Counted from the stretch's first letter, positions 53,196 through 62,205 are shown. The stretch: 64,000 nt of DNA from Rubrimonas cliftonensis (GCF_900107585.1 NZ_FNQM01000008.1:92613-156612), one strand, 5' to 3'. Numbers and translations are program-made. The notes: generated by a model from the letters alone, not told the origin.

Positions 53196-54314
53196 ATGCC
53201 GGACATGTTCGCCGAGTGCGCGGCGGCGCCGCTGGCCTGGGTGCGCGCCCAGCCCGGGCCGCCGCCCTATGTGAATGTCGGCGACGCGCTGAGCCCCTTC
53301 CTGCTGACCATGGTCTCCGGCCGGCCGGCGGCGGCGGCCGACTTCGTCTCGGACGCGCCGCGCATCGCCGCGATCGGCACGATCGCGCAGAACTTCGCCG
53401 GCGGGCGGGTGGAGGTCTGGGGGGCGGGCTGCTCGCCGTGGTCGGACCCGCTGTCGCCTCGCCGGCGCCCCTTCGTCCCGCCGGCGGGCACGGAATTCCG
53501 GCTGCATGCGACGCGCGGCCCGCTCTCGGCGCGGCTGCTGTCGGGGGGCGGGGCGCCCGACGTCCCCTTCGGCGACCCCGCCGCGCTGCTGCCGCGCTTT
53601 TACGCCGCGCCCGTGGAGAAGCGCTGGGAGCTGGGCGTCGTGCTGCACCTCTCCGAACTCGCCGACCGCGGCTTCGAGGCCGTCGCCAAGCCGGCGATCG
53701 CCCGCTACGCCGCGCCGGCGGACGGCTCGGTGCGGCTGATCACCATGGTCGCGCCGCCGACGGTGGCCGCGACCCGCGACAAGATCGACGAGATCCGCGC
53801 CTGCCGCCGGATCGTCTCGACGTCGCTGCACGGGCTGGCGATCGCCGCCGCCTACGGCGTGCCCTGCCTCTATCTCGGCGCCGACCGCGGCGCCGAGGGG
53901 GTGGCCGCCGCCGACCTGACCGCGCCGGACGCCATCGGCCGCGTCAACGCCCGCTTCGTCGACCTCCTGCTCGGCTGCGGCCAGAGCGAGATCGTCTACT
54001 GGCGCCAGCGCAAGGGCCGACCGACCGACTGGGACGCGCTGATGCGCGCCGTCGACGCCGAGGCGCGGCCGCTCGGCGTGGACGGGGACGCGCTGATCGA
54101 CGCCTGCCCCGCCGGCGCCGCGCCGCTGGCGGCGCCGGCGGGCGGGACCATCTGGGACCATCCGCTGATCGCCGCGGCGCCCTTCGACGCCGCCGCCGCG
54201 CCGGCCGAGGACGCCGAGGGCGCCGCCGCGCCACGCGCGGGCCAGGGCGCCGGCCAGGGCGCGGTCCAGGGCGCGGGGCGTCGGCTGGTGCGGTGGTTCG
54301 GGGGGCGGGCGTGA
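53196..54314 (+). CDS. Polysaccharide pyruvyl transferase-like protein
   Basis: This is a 372-aa protein; ATG 53196 follows GAGGGA. Family landmarks are YVNVGDALSPFLLTMVSG, AIGTIAQNFAGGRVEVWGAGC, HATRGPLSARLL, FGDPAALLPRFY and RRIVSTSLHGLAIAAAYGVPC (landmarks); the STSLHGLxxA block is the typical C-terminal signature of pyruvyl-transferase family proteins. These enzymes place ketal pyruvate on sugars from phosphoenolpyruvate. The C-terminal tail has a GAGQGAVQGAG repeat. It overlaps the next gene by 4 nt. It is clearly paralogous to both modules encoded there (PVEKRWELGVVLHLSELADR recurs). Confidence 0.85.
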   Translation: MPDMFAECAAAPLAWVRAQPGPPPYVNVGDALSPFLLTMVSGRPAAAADFVSDAPRIAAIGTIAQNFAGGRVEVWGAGCSPWSDPLSPRRRPFVPPAGTEFRLHATRGPLSARLLSGGGAPDVPFGDPAALLPRFYAAPVEKRWELGVVLHLSELADRGFEAVAKPAIARYAAPADGSVRLITMVAPPTVAATRDKIDEIRACRRIVSTSLHGLAIAAAYGVPCLYLGADRGAEGVAAADLTAPDAIGRVNARFVDLLLGCGQSEIVYWRQRKGRPTDWDALMRAVDAEARPLGVDGDALIDACPAGAAPLAAPAGGTIWDHPLIAAAPFDAAAAPAEDAEGAAAPRAGQGAGQGAVQGAGRRLVRWFGGRA

Positions 54315-56542
54315 GCGGCGAGCTCGCGCGGATCGTCCGCGGAGAGGGCGTCGCGCCGCTGGCCTGGGCCGGCGGCACCACGGCGCAGGACTACCTCAAC
54401 CTCGGCGACGCGCTCAGCGCGGTGATGACGGCGCTCCTGTCGGGCAGGCCGGTGCGGCGCGTGCCGTTCCGCTCCGGGAACCCGCGGCTGGTGGCCGTCG
54501 GCACCGTGGGGCAGAACATCGCCGGCGGCGAGGCGTGGTTCTGGGGCACGGGCTGCTCGCCGCGGTCGGGGCTGGCGGACAAGGCGGCGCGGCAGTCGCC
54601 CGACCCCGGCCTGCGCGCGCATGTCTGCGCCACGCGCGGGCCGCTCTCGGGCGCGCTGATCGCGGGCGGGCGCGTCGCCGCGCCGGTCTTCGGCGACCCG
54701 GTCTGGCTGCTGCCGCGCTTCTACCGGCCCGAGGTCGAGAAGCGGTGGGAGCTGGGGGTGATCCTGCACCTCTCCGAACTCGCCGACCGGGCGACGGAGT
54801 GCCATCCGCGCGCCGGGCTGCGGCGGGCGGAGATCCCGGCCGAATTCGCGGGCTCGGTGCGGCTGATCAACACCGTCACCGACATCTCGACCGGGGCGAT
54901 GCGGGCGCGGCTCGACGAGATCCTGTCATGCCGCCGCATCCTCTCGACCTCGCTGCACGGGCTGGTCTGGGCGGAGAGCTACGGCATCCCCTGCCTGCCG
55001 TTTCCGGCGCGCGGGCCGGCGGGGCCGGCGGAGACGGCGCTGACGGAGGATTGCGGGCTCGATCCGCGCGCCGTCGACCTCTACATGGGCGCCGGGCGCG
55101 ACCGCCTGCCCTACTACGCCCAGCCCCATGGCGAGCCGACCGACTGGGCGGCGGCGATCGACGCGGTGGACCGGCGCTGGACCCAGGCCGCGATCGACGA
55201 GGACGCGCTGTTCGAGAGCTTCCCGATCGACCTGAACCCGATCGTCCCCGAGCCCGGCGCGACGATCTGGGAGCACCCGACGCTGAACGCGTTCCCCTAC
55301 AGCCACGACGTCGCCGCGCTCAGGGCGTCGGACGTCGCGGCGGGGCGCGCGGCGGCGGCGGCGGAGACCGCCCGCGTCGCGGCGCTGGAGAAGCGGCTGG
55401 CGGGCTGGCGGCTGCCGGCGGTGGCCCGGCCGCCGGCGCCGCCGCCGCCGCTGACGCTGGCGCGCGGCGAGGACGGCGGCGCGGCGATCGCGCTGAGCTG
55501 GGCGCGCACCGAGGCGGATGCGGGCTACGTCAACCTCGGCGACGCGCTGAGCCCGGTGATGGTCGCGGCGATGACCGGCCTGCCGGTGCGCCACGCCGCC
55601 TTCGACAGCGCGGCTGAGCGGCTGGTCGCGGTGGGCACCATCGCCCACGGCCAGCAGGGCGGCGTCGCGCATCTCTGGGGGCCGGGGCTGGACGCCGGCG
55701 TGAACCCCGCCGACCGCGGCAAACCCTGGCGCCTGCCGCCCGACACGGCGCTCCACGTCCACGCCACGCGCGGGCCGATGACCGCCGCAGCCCTGCGCCG
55801 CGAGGGCGTGCCGGCGCCGGAGATCTTCGGCGACCCGGTCTATCTGCTCGACCGGGTGTTCCCGCTGGGCGAGGTGGAGAAGCGCTGGGACCTCGGCGTG
55901 ATCGTGCATCTCAGCGAGCTGGACCCGTGGGGCGCGCCCGAAGCGGGCCGGGCTGAAGACGCGCCGTCGGCCCCGGTGCGCGCCGCGCTGGCGCGCTACC
56001 ACGTGCCGAAGGCGTTCCGCGACCGGGTGCGGATCATCGACACCCGCGTGGCCCCGACGGTCGCGGCTTTCGAGGCGCGGCTGCGCGAGATCGCCTCTTG
56101 CCGGGCGATCCTCTCCACCTCGCTGCACGGGCTGGTGATCGCCGACGTCTACGGCGCGCCGAACGCCTGGTTCGGTTTCCGCGAGGGAGGGCTGCGCGCG
56201 GTGGAGCCGATGAACCCGCGCGATCCGCTCGACCACAGGGTGCGCGACCTCTACGCCGGGCAGGGGCTGGGGCGCGTGCAGGTGATGCTGACCAGGCGCG
56301 AGGCCGCCTCGGACTGGGACCGGCTGATCGGGCTGACGGGCGAGATCGCGCCGCGGCGGCCGGATGCGCGGGCCCTGTTCGACGCCTTCCCCGCCTCGCG
56401 GGCGGCGCGCTGGGAGGACGCGGCCTGGCCGCTCCCCGAAGGCCTCGTGCCGGGGCTCGCCGGCGCCCTCGGCCCCGTCGCCGCCCCCGCGGCGTCGGCG
56501 GACGCCGCCGCTCCCGCCGACGCCGGGCGGCCCCGGCGGTGA
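54311..56542 (+). CDS. Tandem polysaccharide pyruvyl transferase-like protein
   Basis: This 743-aa protein starts at GTG 54311 (GTGA overlap) and contains two pyruvyl-transferase-like modules. Module 1 (about 15-330) has YLNLGDALSAVMTALLSG, WFWGTGCSPRS, CATRGPLSGAL, FGDPVWLLPRFY and STSLHGLVWAESYG. After a helical linker, module 2 (about 390-700) has YVNLGDALSPVMVAAMTG, LWGPGLDAG, HATRGPMTAAAL, FGDPVYLLDRVF and STSLHGLVIADVYG. Both keep the same blocks, so both could be active. With the gene before it, the locus encodes three homologous modules in a row. Its end overlaps the exporter ATPase-like gene. Confidence 0.87.
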   Translation: MSGELARIVRGEGVAPLAWAGGTTAQDYLNLGDALSAVMTALLSGRPVRRVPFRSGNPRLVAVGTVGQNIAGGEAWFWGTGCSPRSGLADKAARQSPDPGLRAHVCATRGPLSGALIAGGRVAAPVFGDPVWLLPRFYRPEVEKRWELGVILHLSELADRATECHPRAGLRRAEIPAEFAGSVRLINTVTDISTGAMRARLDEILSCRRILSTSLHGLVWAESYGIPCLPFPARGPAGPAETALTEDCGLDPRAVDLYMGAGRDRLPYYAQPHGEPTDWAAAIDAVDRRWTQAAIDEDALFESFPIDLNPIVPEPGATIWEHPTLNAFPYSHDVAALRASDVAAGRAAAAAETARVAALEKRLAGWRLPAVARPPAPPPPLTLARGEDGGAAIALSWARTEADAGYVNLGDALSPVMVAAMTGLPVRHAAFDSAAERLVAVGTIAHGQQGGVAHLWGPGLDAGVNPADRGKPWRLPPDTALHVHATRGPMTAAALRREGVPAPEIFGDPVYLLDRVFPLGEVEKRWDLGVIVHLSELDPWGAPEAGRAEDAPSAPVRAALARYHVPKAFRDRVRIIDTRVAPTVAAFEARLREIASCRAILSTSLHGLVIADVYGAPNAWFGFREGGLRAVEPMNPRDPLDHRVRDLYAGQGLGRVQVMLTRREAASDWDRLIGLTGEIAPRRPDARALFDAFPASRAARWEDAAWPLPEGLVPGLAGALGPVAAPAASADAAAPADAGRPRR

Positions 56543-57306
56543 CGGCGGCCGGAACCGAGCCGGGCGCGGCCCCCGGCGCGGCGGAGGAGCCGCAGGACGG
56601 GCGGCGGGATGGGCGAGAGGACATGCCGCAGGAGGGGCGGGCGGTCGTGCTGGCGCTGGAGGGCGTGGTGAAGCGCGCGGGCCGCCGCACCGTGCTGTCG
56701 GGCGTCGACGCGCGCTTCGCGACGGGCGAGCTGACGGCGATCCGCGGCAAGCGCGGCTCCGGCAAGTCCTCGCTCGCGCGGCTGCTCGCGGGCGTGAGCT
56801 TCGCCGACGCCGGCCGCATCCGGCGGGCCGGGCTGGCGGCGCCGATCGTCGGTTCGGGGGCGGGCTTTCTCGGCGGCGCGCCGGCGCTGCGCGGGCTGGA
56901 GCTGCGCGCAGCCGCCTACGGCCTCGAACTCGCCGGCTACACCGCGGCGACGGCCGGGTTCCTAGAGGACGCCGAGGCGCTGTCGCGCGACTTCGGCCGC
57001 ATCGTCGGGCGCGACCGGACGGCGCTGCTCTACGCCTCCGCCTATCTGGTTCCGGCGCCGGTCTACGTCGTCGACGGCGCGCCGCTTCCCGCCGACGCGG
57101 CGCTGCGCAAGGCGCTGCGGCCGCTGCTGCAGGCGGCGCGCGGCCGGGCGGCGGTGATCTGGATCGCCGACGAGAAGGCGTCGGTCTCAGCCTATCGGCC
57201 GGAGCGGGCGCTGCGGCTGGAGAACGGCGTCCTGCGCGACGACCCCGAGGCGCTCGCCGAGAGCGCCGCCGCGCGGAAGGACGAGGCCGCCCCCGCCCCC
57301 GCCTGA
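56539..57306 (+). CDS. Degenerate KpsT-like ABC exporter ATPase
   Basis: This is a 255-aa protein starting at GTG 56539 (GTGA overlap); ATG 56623 with GAGAGG is an alternative that removes a disordered leader. The Walker A loop is intact (IRGKRGSGKSS) and APIVGSGAGFLGGAPALRGLELR matches the KpsT-type region after it. However, the ABC signature (SSGMR in KpsT) is absent: that place reads GRDRTALLYASAYL. The Walker B glutamate is replaced (VYVVDGAPLP), and the H-loop histidine position reads WIADEK. It lies beside the KpsE-like and KpsM-like genes. It may bind ATP but hydrolyse it poorly, or rely on a partner elsewhere. Confidence 0.75.
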   Translation: MTAAGTEPGAAPGAAEEPQDGRRDGREDMPQEGRAVVLALEGVVKRAGRRTVLSGVDARFATGELTAIRGKRGSGKSSLARLLAGVSFADAGRIRRAGLAAPIVGSGAGFLGGAPALRGLELRAAAYGLELAGYTAATAGFLEDAEALSRDFGRIVGRDRTALLYASAYLVPAPVYVVDGAPLPADAALRKALRPLLQAARGRAAVIWIADEKASVSAYRPERALRLENGVLRDDPEALAESAAARKDEAAPAPA

Positions 57307-57350
57307 CCCCCCCCGCCTGACCCCCCCGCCTGACCCCGGCCGGGGAGGGG
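57301..57350. repeat. Stop-codon-spanning C-rich repeat and possible terminator
   Basis: Two and a half copies of GCCTGACCCCCC (units at 57301, 57315, 57328) begin at the last sense codon and TGA stop of the ATPase-like gene. They run into CCCCGGCCGGGG (57334-57345), a GC-rich hairpin between convergent genes that could act as a bidirectional terminator, though no U-tract follows. Confidence 0.65.
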
Positions 57351-57360
57351 CGCCGGCGGC

Positions 57361-58470
57361 CTACTGCGTCGCGAGGCTCGCCAGCAGGATGCGCAGGATC
57401 AGCCATGCCGCGAAGGCGGCGCCGAACGCCTTCAGGGTTTCGAGCATCCGGCGCGGCTCCGTCGCGATGTCGGCCGCGCGGGGCGGCACGAAGACCACCA
57501 GCTCGGCCTGGCCGAGGGTGGCGGCGGCCTCCGCCTCCTGCTTCAGGCCCAGCGTGGTCACGAAGGTGTCGCGGGCGATCTCGTAGGCGCTGCGCAGTTC
57601 CTCGAAGCTAGTGAGCTGCTCGGGCAGGGCGCCGCCGCCCTCCTCGCCGGCGCGCTGCGCCAGCTCATTGCGCAGCTGCGCCTCCAGCGAGGCGATCTCG
57701 CCCTCGATCACGGGGATGCGGGGCGAGTTGCGCGCGCGCTCGCGCAGGGCGCGCAGCGTCACGGTGCGCTCGGCGATCTGGCCCGAGAGCGAGGCGATGA
57801 TGGTGGAGCCGATGCTCACCTCCTCGTCGGGGGAGATGATGCGGTTGGCCCGCCGGAACGTCTCGATCGCGGCGCGGGCGTCGTCGAGCTCGCGCTCGGC
57901 GCGGCGATACTCCCGCTCGACATAGTCGAGCATCTCGGTGCGCGCCTGCTCCGACAGGCTGTCGACGATCCGCCTCAGCTCCGTCACCAGCGCCGCGCCG
58001 ACAGCCTGCGCGTCCTCCGGGTGGAACAGCGAGACGCTGACGGTGGTGATGCCCGTGACGGCGTCGAAGCGCGGCGAGACCGCGGCGCGCCAGTAGCCCA
58101 GCAGATCCTCCAGCGGCGCCTCGGGGTCGTAGCCGCGCACCCGGTCGCCGCCGTCGCGGGCCAGAATCGCGCGAATCGGCACATGCGCCTCGATGTCGAC
58201 CAGCGCCTGGGCGCTGGCGAGATAGTCCTCCAGGATGAAGCTGTCGCCGGCGAAGATCAGCCCGCCGCCGCCGCCCAGCATCCCGCCGCCGCCGCCGCCG
58301 GGCATCATCGCCCCGCCGCGCACGGAATAGCGCACCTCCGTGACGTAGCGGTCGGCGGCGACCGTGTAGTAGTAGATCCCCGCGAACAGCGTGGGCGCGA
58401 TCACGAGCGCGAAAAAGCCGATCGCGGCGCCGAGATAGGATCGCGGGCGGATGGACGCGGCGACGGGCAT
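57361..58470 (-). CDS. KpsE-like capsule export inner-membrane protein
   Basis: This 369-aa protein starts at ATG 58470. One transmembrane segment near the N-terminus (about 15-37, YLGAAIGFFALVIAPTLFAG) and one at the C-terminus (about 343-365) flank a periplasmic coiled-coil domain. Landmarks are YYTVAADRYVTEVRYSVRGG, FILEDYLASAQAL, ISVSLF-like VSVSLFHPEDA and FVPPRAADIATEPRR, which match the KpsE/Wzz-type polysaccharide co-polymerase family. A Gly-rich loop (GGGGGGMLGGGGG) follows the first membrane segment. It connects the inner-membrane exporter to the outer-membrane channel. It is divergent from the KpsM-like permease. Confidence 0.9.
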   Translation of the reverse strand: MPVAASIRPRSYLGAAIGFFALVIAPTLFAGIYYYTVAADRYVTEVRYSVRGGAMMPGGGGGGMLGGGGGLIFAGDSFILEDYLASAQALVDIEAHVPIRAILARDGGDRVRGYDPEAPLEDLLGYWRAAVSPRFDAVTGITTVSVSLFHPEDAQAVGAALVTELRRIVDSLSEQARTEMLDYVEREYRRAERELDDARAAIETFRRANRIISPDEEVSIGSTIIASLSGQIAERTVTLRALRERARNSPRIPVIEGEIASLEAQLRNELAQRAGEEGGGALPEQLTSFEELRSAYEIARDTFVTTLGLKQEAEAAATLGQAELVVFVPPRAADIATEPRRMLETLKAFGAAFAAWLILRILLASLATQ

Positions 58471-58535
58471 GGGAGTTCCTGGCGAGAATGACGGCGAATG
58501 ATAGCGGCCCCGCGCCGCCGCCCCAAGGGGCGCCG

Positions 58536-59366
58536 ATGCGGGGCGGGCGGAGCGTCTCGCCGCCGCAGGCCCTCCCGGCGGGCGACGCGGCGTGGACGCC
58601 GCGGCTGCGCGACCGGCTGAACCTCGTCTGGACCCTGCTGTGGCGCAGCTTCCTGCCGCGCAACCGCCGCGAGAGCTTCCAGCTCGTCTGGGTGTTCGCC
58701 GAGCCCGTGGGCCAGCTCGCCGTGATGATCCTGCTGTTCTCGCTGATCGGCCGGACGGCGGGCTACGGCGACAGCTTCGCGCTGTTCCTGCTCACCGGCA
58801 TCGCCATGCTGACGCTGTTCACCCGCGGCGCCGGGCTCGTCTCCTCGGCGATCACCGGGCTTGGCGGCACCACCCGGCTCGCCGGCGTGGGCATGTTCCA
58901 CGAGGCGATCGCCAAGGCTCTGTTCGAGACTCTGATCACCGCGGTCATCCTCGCCGCGCTGGCCTACGCCATCGGCGCGTTCGAGGGGCGGGACACCTGG
59001 CCCCACCACTTCGAGCATGTGGCGGCGGCGCTCTTCTGGGGCGGGCTGCTCGGCTTCGGCTTCGGCCTGCTGCGCGGCTACGCGGTGCAGGAGATGCCGC
59101 TGCTCGAACGGATCTACGTGATCCTGTCGCGGGTGCTGATCTTCGTCTCGGGCGTGTTCTTCGTGCCGAGCTTCATGCCCGACCCGTATCGCAGCTGGCT
59201 CGCGTGGAACCCGGTGGTGCATGTGGTGGAGCTGCTGCGGCTCGGCGTCTACGATCAGTATCCCACCCTCGTCTACGACGCCGACTACCTGCGCGGCTTC
59301 GCGCTGGGCTCCACCGCGCTAGGCATGGCGGCGCTCTGGCGCCGGCGGGCCCTGTTCATGGGCTGA
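58536..59366 (+). CDS. KpsM-like ABC-2 type capsule export permease
   Basis: This is a 276-aa membrane protein. ATG 58536 has AAGGGG 5 nt upstream and leaves 65 bp from the divergent kpsE-like start; ATG 58488 would leave only 17 bp, too little for both control regions. About six hydrophobic segments are visible, starting with FAEPVGQLAVMILLFSLIG, then FLLTGIAMLTLFTRG. The C-terminal part WNPVVHVVELLRLGVYDQYPT is a hallmark of ABC-2 polysaccharide permeases (NPxxHxxExxR). It should pair with the KpsT-like ATPase to export lipid-linked capsule. Confidence 0.9.
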   Translation: MRGGRSVSPPQALPAGDAAWTPRLRDRLNLVWTLLWRSFLPRNRRESFQLVWVFAEPVGQLAVMILLFSLIGRTAGYGDSFALFLLTGIAMLTLFTRGAGLVSSAITGLGGTTRLAGVGMFHEAIAKALFETLITAVILAALAYAIGAFEGRDTWPHHFEHVAAALFWGGLLGFGFGLLRGYAVQEMPLLERIYVILSRVLIFVSGVFFVPSFMPDPYRSWLAWNPVVHVVELLRLGVYDQYPTLVYDADYLRGFALGSTALGMAALWRRRALFMG

Positions 59367-59466
59367 GCCGTCGCCCGCGGCGGCTTTGACCTCGCCTTAA
59401 CACGATCCGCCCACCTTCCGCCGCGGGGCGCGGGGTGTACGCGCCTCGTGTGAGGTGGGGTGCGGC

Positions 59467-60882
59467 ATGCGTGAGGCGACGGCTGAGGAGCAGCTTCTCC
59501 TGGAGCTGATCAACCGCACGCGGTCCGACCCCGCCGCGGAGGCGCAGCGCCTGGCGCAGATCGCGCAGGAGGATCTGTGGGTCGCCGCCGCGGTCGCCTT
59601 CTTCGGCGTCGACCTCGACGTGTTCGCAGCGGCGATGGCCGATCGGCCCGCGGCGCCGCCCCTGGCCTGGAGCGGGGCGCTCGCCGACTCCGCGACGACG
59701 CACTCGCTCGGCATGATCGAGTTCGGCATGCAGTCGCATCTCCTGCCGGGCGAGCCGGGCCTGGCGGAGCGCATCGCCGCGGCCGGCTACACCGGCTATC
59801 GGCGGCTGGCGGAGAACGTCTTCGCCTGGGGTCGCGACGCGGCGCACAGCCACGCCGCCTTCGTCATCGACTGGGGTTACGGGCCTGACGGGATGCAGTC
59901 GCCCGCCGGGCACCGCGACGTCATCCTCAACCCCGCCTACGCCGAGATCGGCGTGGCCATGGTCGATGTCGGCGCGATCACGCCGGTCGGCCCCGTCTCG
60001 GTGACGCAGCATTTCGGAACGCGCTTCGGCGCCGATGCGGCCGTGACCGGCGTGGCCCTGATCGACGCCGACGGCGACGGCTTCTACGACCCCGGCGAGG
60101 GCGTCGGCGGCGCGACGGTGCGCGCCGAGGGCGCCGGCGGCGTGTTCGAGACCGTGACCGGCGCCGCGGGCGGCTACACCCTGCCGCTGGCGCCCGGCGC
60201 ATGGACCGTGAGCCTGTCCGCCGCGGGTTTTGCGGCGCCGGCGGCGCAGAGCCTGACGATCGACGCCGCCAACCTGAAGCTCGACTTCTTCGGCGCCGTG
60301 GCCGATCTCGCCGACCAGGCGGAGGCGAATTTCCGCGCGGTTGGCGAGGTCATCAAGTCCGGCCAGGGCGCCGACGTCATCGCGGCCGGCGAGGCGGACG
60401 ACCTGGTGCTTTCGGGCGACGGCGACGACACGATCTCAGGCGGCGCCGGGAACGACACGATCAAGCCCGGCCGCGGGAACGACGTGATGGACGGCGGCGC
60501 CGGCGACGACATCCTCGTGGGCTTCCGCGGCGACGAGGTTCTGGTCGGCGGGGCCGGGAACGACACCCTGCTCGGCAACCTCGACGACGACACCCTCACC
60601 GGCGGCGCCGGCGACGACCGGATGCAGGGCGGGCCGGGCTTCGACGTCTTCGTGTTCGACACGGCGGAATGGGGCGACGACCGCATCGTGCTCGACTTCC
60701 TGCCCCAGTCCGACACGCTGGACTTCCGCGGCTCGGGGCTGGCGCTGGCCGACCTGAGCATCACCCAGGCCGGCGACAACGTGCTGATCGAGGCCGGCGA
60801 CAGCTCGATCCTCGTCAACTCCCAGCGCTTCGGGGCGCTCGACGTCGCCGACTTCGCCGGCGACGTGCTGCTGTTCGGGTGA
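59467..60882 (+). CDS. Secreted CAP-domain protein with RTX calcium-binding tail
   Basis: This is a 471-aa protein; ATG 59467 gives MREATAEEQLLLELINRTRSD. The N-terminal CAP/SCP domain (about 5-180) has LELINRTRSDP, LAWSGALADSATTHSLGM, LAENVFAWG and SPAGHRDVILNPAYAEIGVA. A Cna-B/SdrD-like beta domain follows (VALIDADGDGFYDPGEGVGGATVRAE, a landmark). From about residue 300 come RTX nonapeptides (GDGDDTISGGAGNDTIK, GGAGDDILVG) and a terminal block ending VLLFG. There is no signal peptide, consistent with type I secretion. Its last 160 residues are nearly identical to those of the protein at 62206. The role is unknown, probably at the cell surface. Confidence 0.9.
   Translation: MREATAEEQLLLELINRTRSDPAAEAQRLAQIAQEDLWVAAAVAFFGVDLDVFAAAMADRPAAPPLAWSGALADSATTHSLGMIEFGMQSHLLPGEPGLAERIAAAGYTGYRRLAENVFAWGRDAAHSHAAFVIDWGYGPDGMQSPAGHRDVILNPAYAEIGVAMVDVGAITPVGPVSVTQHFGTRFGADAAVTGVALIDADGDGFYDPGEGVGGATVRAEGAGGVFETVTGAAGGYTLPLAPGAWTVSLSAAGFAAPAAQSLTIDAANLKLDFFGAVADLADQAEANFRAVGEVIKSGQGADVIAAGEADDLVLSGDGDDTISGGAGNDTIKPGRGNDVMDGGAGDDILVGFRGDEVLVGGAGNDTLLGNLDDDTLTGGAGDDRMQGGPGFDVFVFDTAEWGDDRIVLDFLPQSDTLDFRGSGLALADLSITQAGDNVLIEAGDSSILVNSQRFGALDVADFAGDVLLFG
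60400..60882 (+). repeat. Left arm of a ~480-bp imperfect inverted repeat (RTX tail)
   Basis: This segment and the reverse complement of 62206-62690 encode almost the same RTX tail, and the stretches I aligned by eye are nearly identical in DNA as well. The two arms flank the capsule export lipoprotein gene. Confidence 0.8.
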
Positions 60883-60894
60883 GGGCGTCCGCGG

Positions 60895-62046
60895 TCAGAG
60901 CCCCGTGGCGTTGACGGTGTTGACCGGCGTGATCACCGAATTGAACAGCTGCAGGAACTTGCGCAGCTCGGTCAGCGGCGCGTTGGTGACGAACAGCGCG
61001 TCGCCGTCGCGCATCCCGAAGCTGCGCGCGACGAAGAAGCCCTGCGGCGCCGACAGGTCGAGCCGGTAGACGATCGGGCGGCCCGGCCCGGCGGGGGCGC
61101 CCGGCGGCGGCGGCCCGGTCAGCAGCGCGTCGGCCACCGCCGGCGTCTCCCAGCGGAACACGAACACGCCCGTGGGGTCGGCGTCGAAATCGTTCAGGCC
61201 GCGCGCCGCGGCGATCGCCGACAGCAGGTCGAGCGGCCGCGTGGGAAACACGATCTCGGCCTGCCCGCCGGTCGCGCCCATGGCGATGAACCGCTCGCGG
61301 ATCGGCGACAGCACGACGAGGTCGCCGGGCCTGAGCGCGACGTTGAGCGCCGGCTCGTCGAACACGTCGGCGAGTATCTGCCGGCCGATCACGCCGTCGC
61401 GCGCGATGGCGACTTCGACGGCCTCGGGCGGGACGGGCACGCCGCCGGCGGCGGCCAGCATCGCCGAGAGCCGCGTGGTCGCGCGCTCGATGGGATAGAC
61501 GCCGGGGCTCGCCACCGCGCCCTGCATCGCCACGAGCCGGCTGAGCGGCTCGTTGAGCCGCACGTCAACCTGCGGGGATAGAGACAGCGGCTGCAGCGCG
61601 GCGCGGATGCGATCGCGCAGTTCGGTCAGCGTCGCGCCCGCGGCGCGCTGCGGGCCGATGAACGGGATGTAGAGCCGCCCGGACGGCTCGACGGCCGCGC
61701 CCTCGATCACCGTGGCGCCGCCCCGGTCGGAGAAGATCCCGCCGCCCTCGGTCTCCCACACCGTGACGTCGAGCAGGTCGCCGACGCCGATGCGGGTCGG
61801 GTCCAGCGCCGCCGCGTCGCGGAACGCCGGCGGGAAGCCGGCGGGCGGCGCCGCAGCGGTCAGCGCCACGGCGTCGGCGTCGAGGGCGGCGACGAGGCCC
61901 TCGAGCGGCTCGGTCTCGCCGATGATGTCGGCGGTGCGGGGGCCGCTGCGCGGCAGCGCGGCGCAGCCGGTCAGGGCGATCGGCGCGCCCGCCGCGCCCG
62001 CCGCGCCCGCGCCCCCGATCCGGCGAAGGAACTCGCGCCGATGCAT
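60895..62046 (-). CDS. Outer-membrane polysaccharide export lipoprotein (KpsD/Wza-like)
   Basis: This 383-aa protein starts at ATG 62046 (MHRREFLRRIGG); the frame stays open upstream to 62103 but without a leader-like sequence. The N-terminus has basic residues, a hydrophobic Ala-rich stretch and the lipobox LTGC, so it is a lipoprotein. The Poly_export domain begins near DPTRIGVGDLLDVTVWE, with GRLYIPFIGPQRAAGATLTELRDRIRAAL (landmark). Two SLBB-like repeats follow (AMQGAVASPGVYPI; LRPGDLVVL; FIAMGATGGQAEIVFP). It forms the outer-membrane exit channel for the capsule. It ends 13 bp from the convergent CAP/RTX gene. Confidence 0.92.
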   Translation of the reverse strand: MHRREFLRRIGGAGAAGAAGAPIALTGCAALPRSGPRTADIIGETEPLEGLVAALDADAVALTAAAPPAGFPPAFRDAAALDPTRIGVGDLLDVTVWETEGGGIFSDRGGATVIEGAAVEPSGRLYIPFIGPQRAAGATLTELRDRIRAALQPLSLSPQVDVRLNEPLSRLVAMQGAVASPGVYPIERATTRLSAMLAAAGGVPVPPEAVEVAIARDGVIGRQILADVFDEPALNVALRPGDLVVLSPIRERFIAMGATGGQAEIVFPTRPLDLLSAIAAARGLNDFDADPTGVFVFRWETPAVADALLTGPPPPGAPAGPGRPIVYRLDLSAPQGFFVARSFGMRDGDALFVTNAPLTELRKFLQLFNSVITPVNTVNATGL

Positions 62047-62205
62047 GCTCCAGCCCCGCTCGATCGTCTTGTTGGAGCGCCCGCGCCGAGGCGGACCGCC
62101 CATCTCGCCCCCGCGGCCGCCCGCGGGGATTCGCCGTCCGTCTTAAGGCAAGGCGCGGGCGGGCAAAAGCGGCGGCGGGCCCGACGCGCCCGCCGCCGCC
62201 CGGCC

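Noticed and set aside
62110..62140. CCCGCGGGGATTCG as a sixth parS
   Set aside because: Only the GCGGGG half matches; the left arm TTCCCC is missing, so it is not palindromic.
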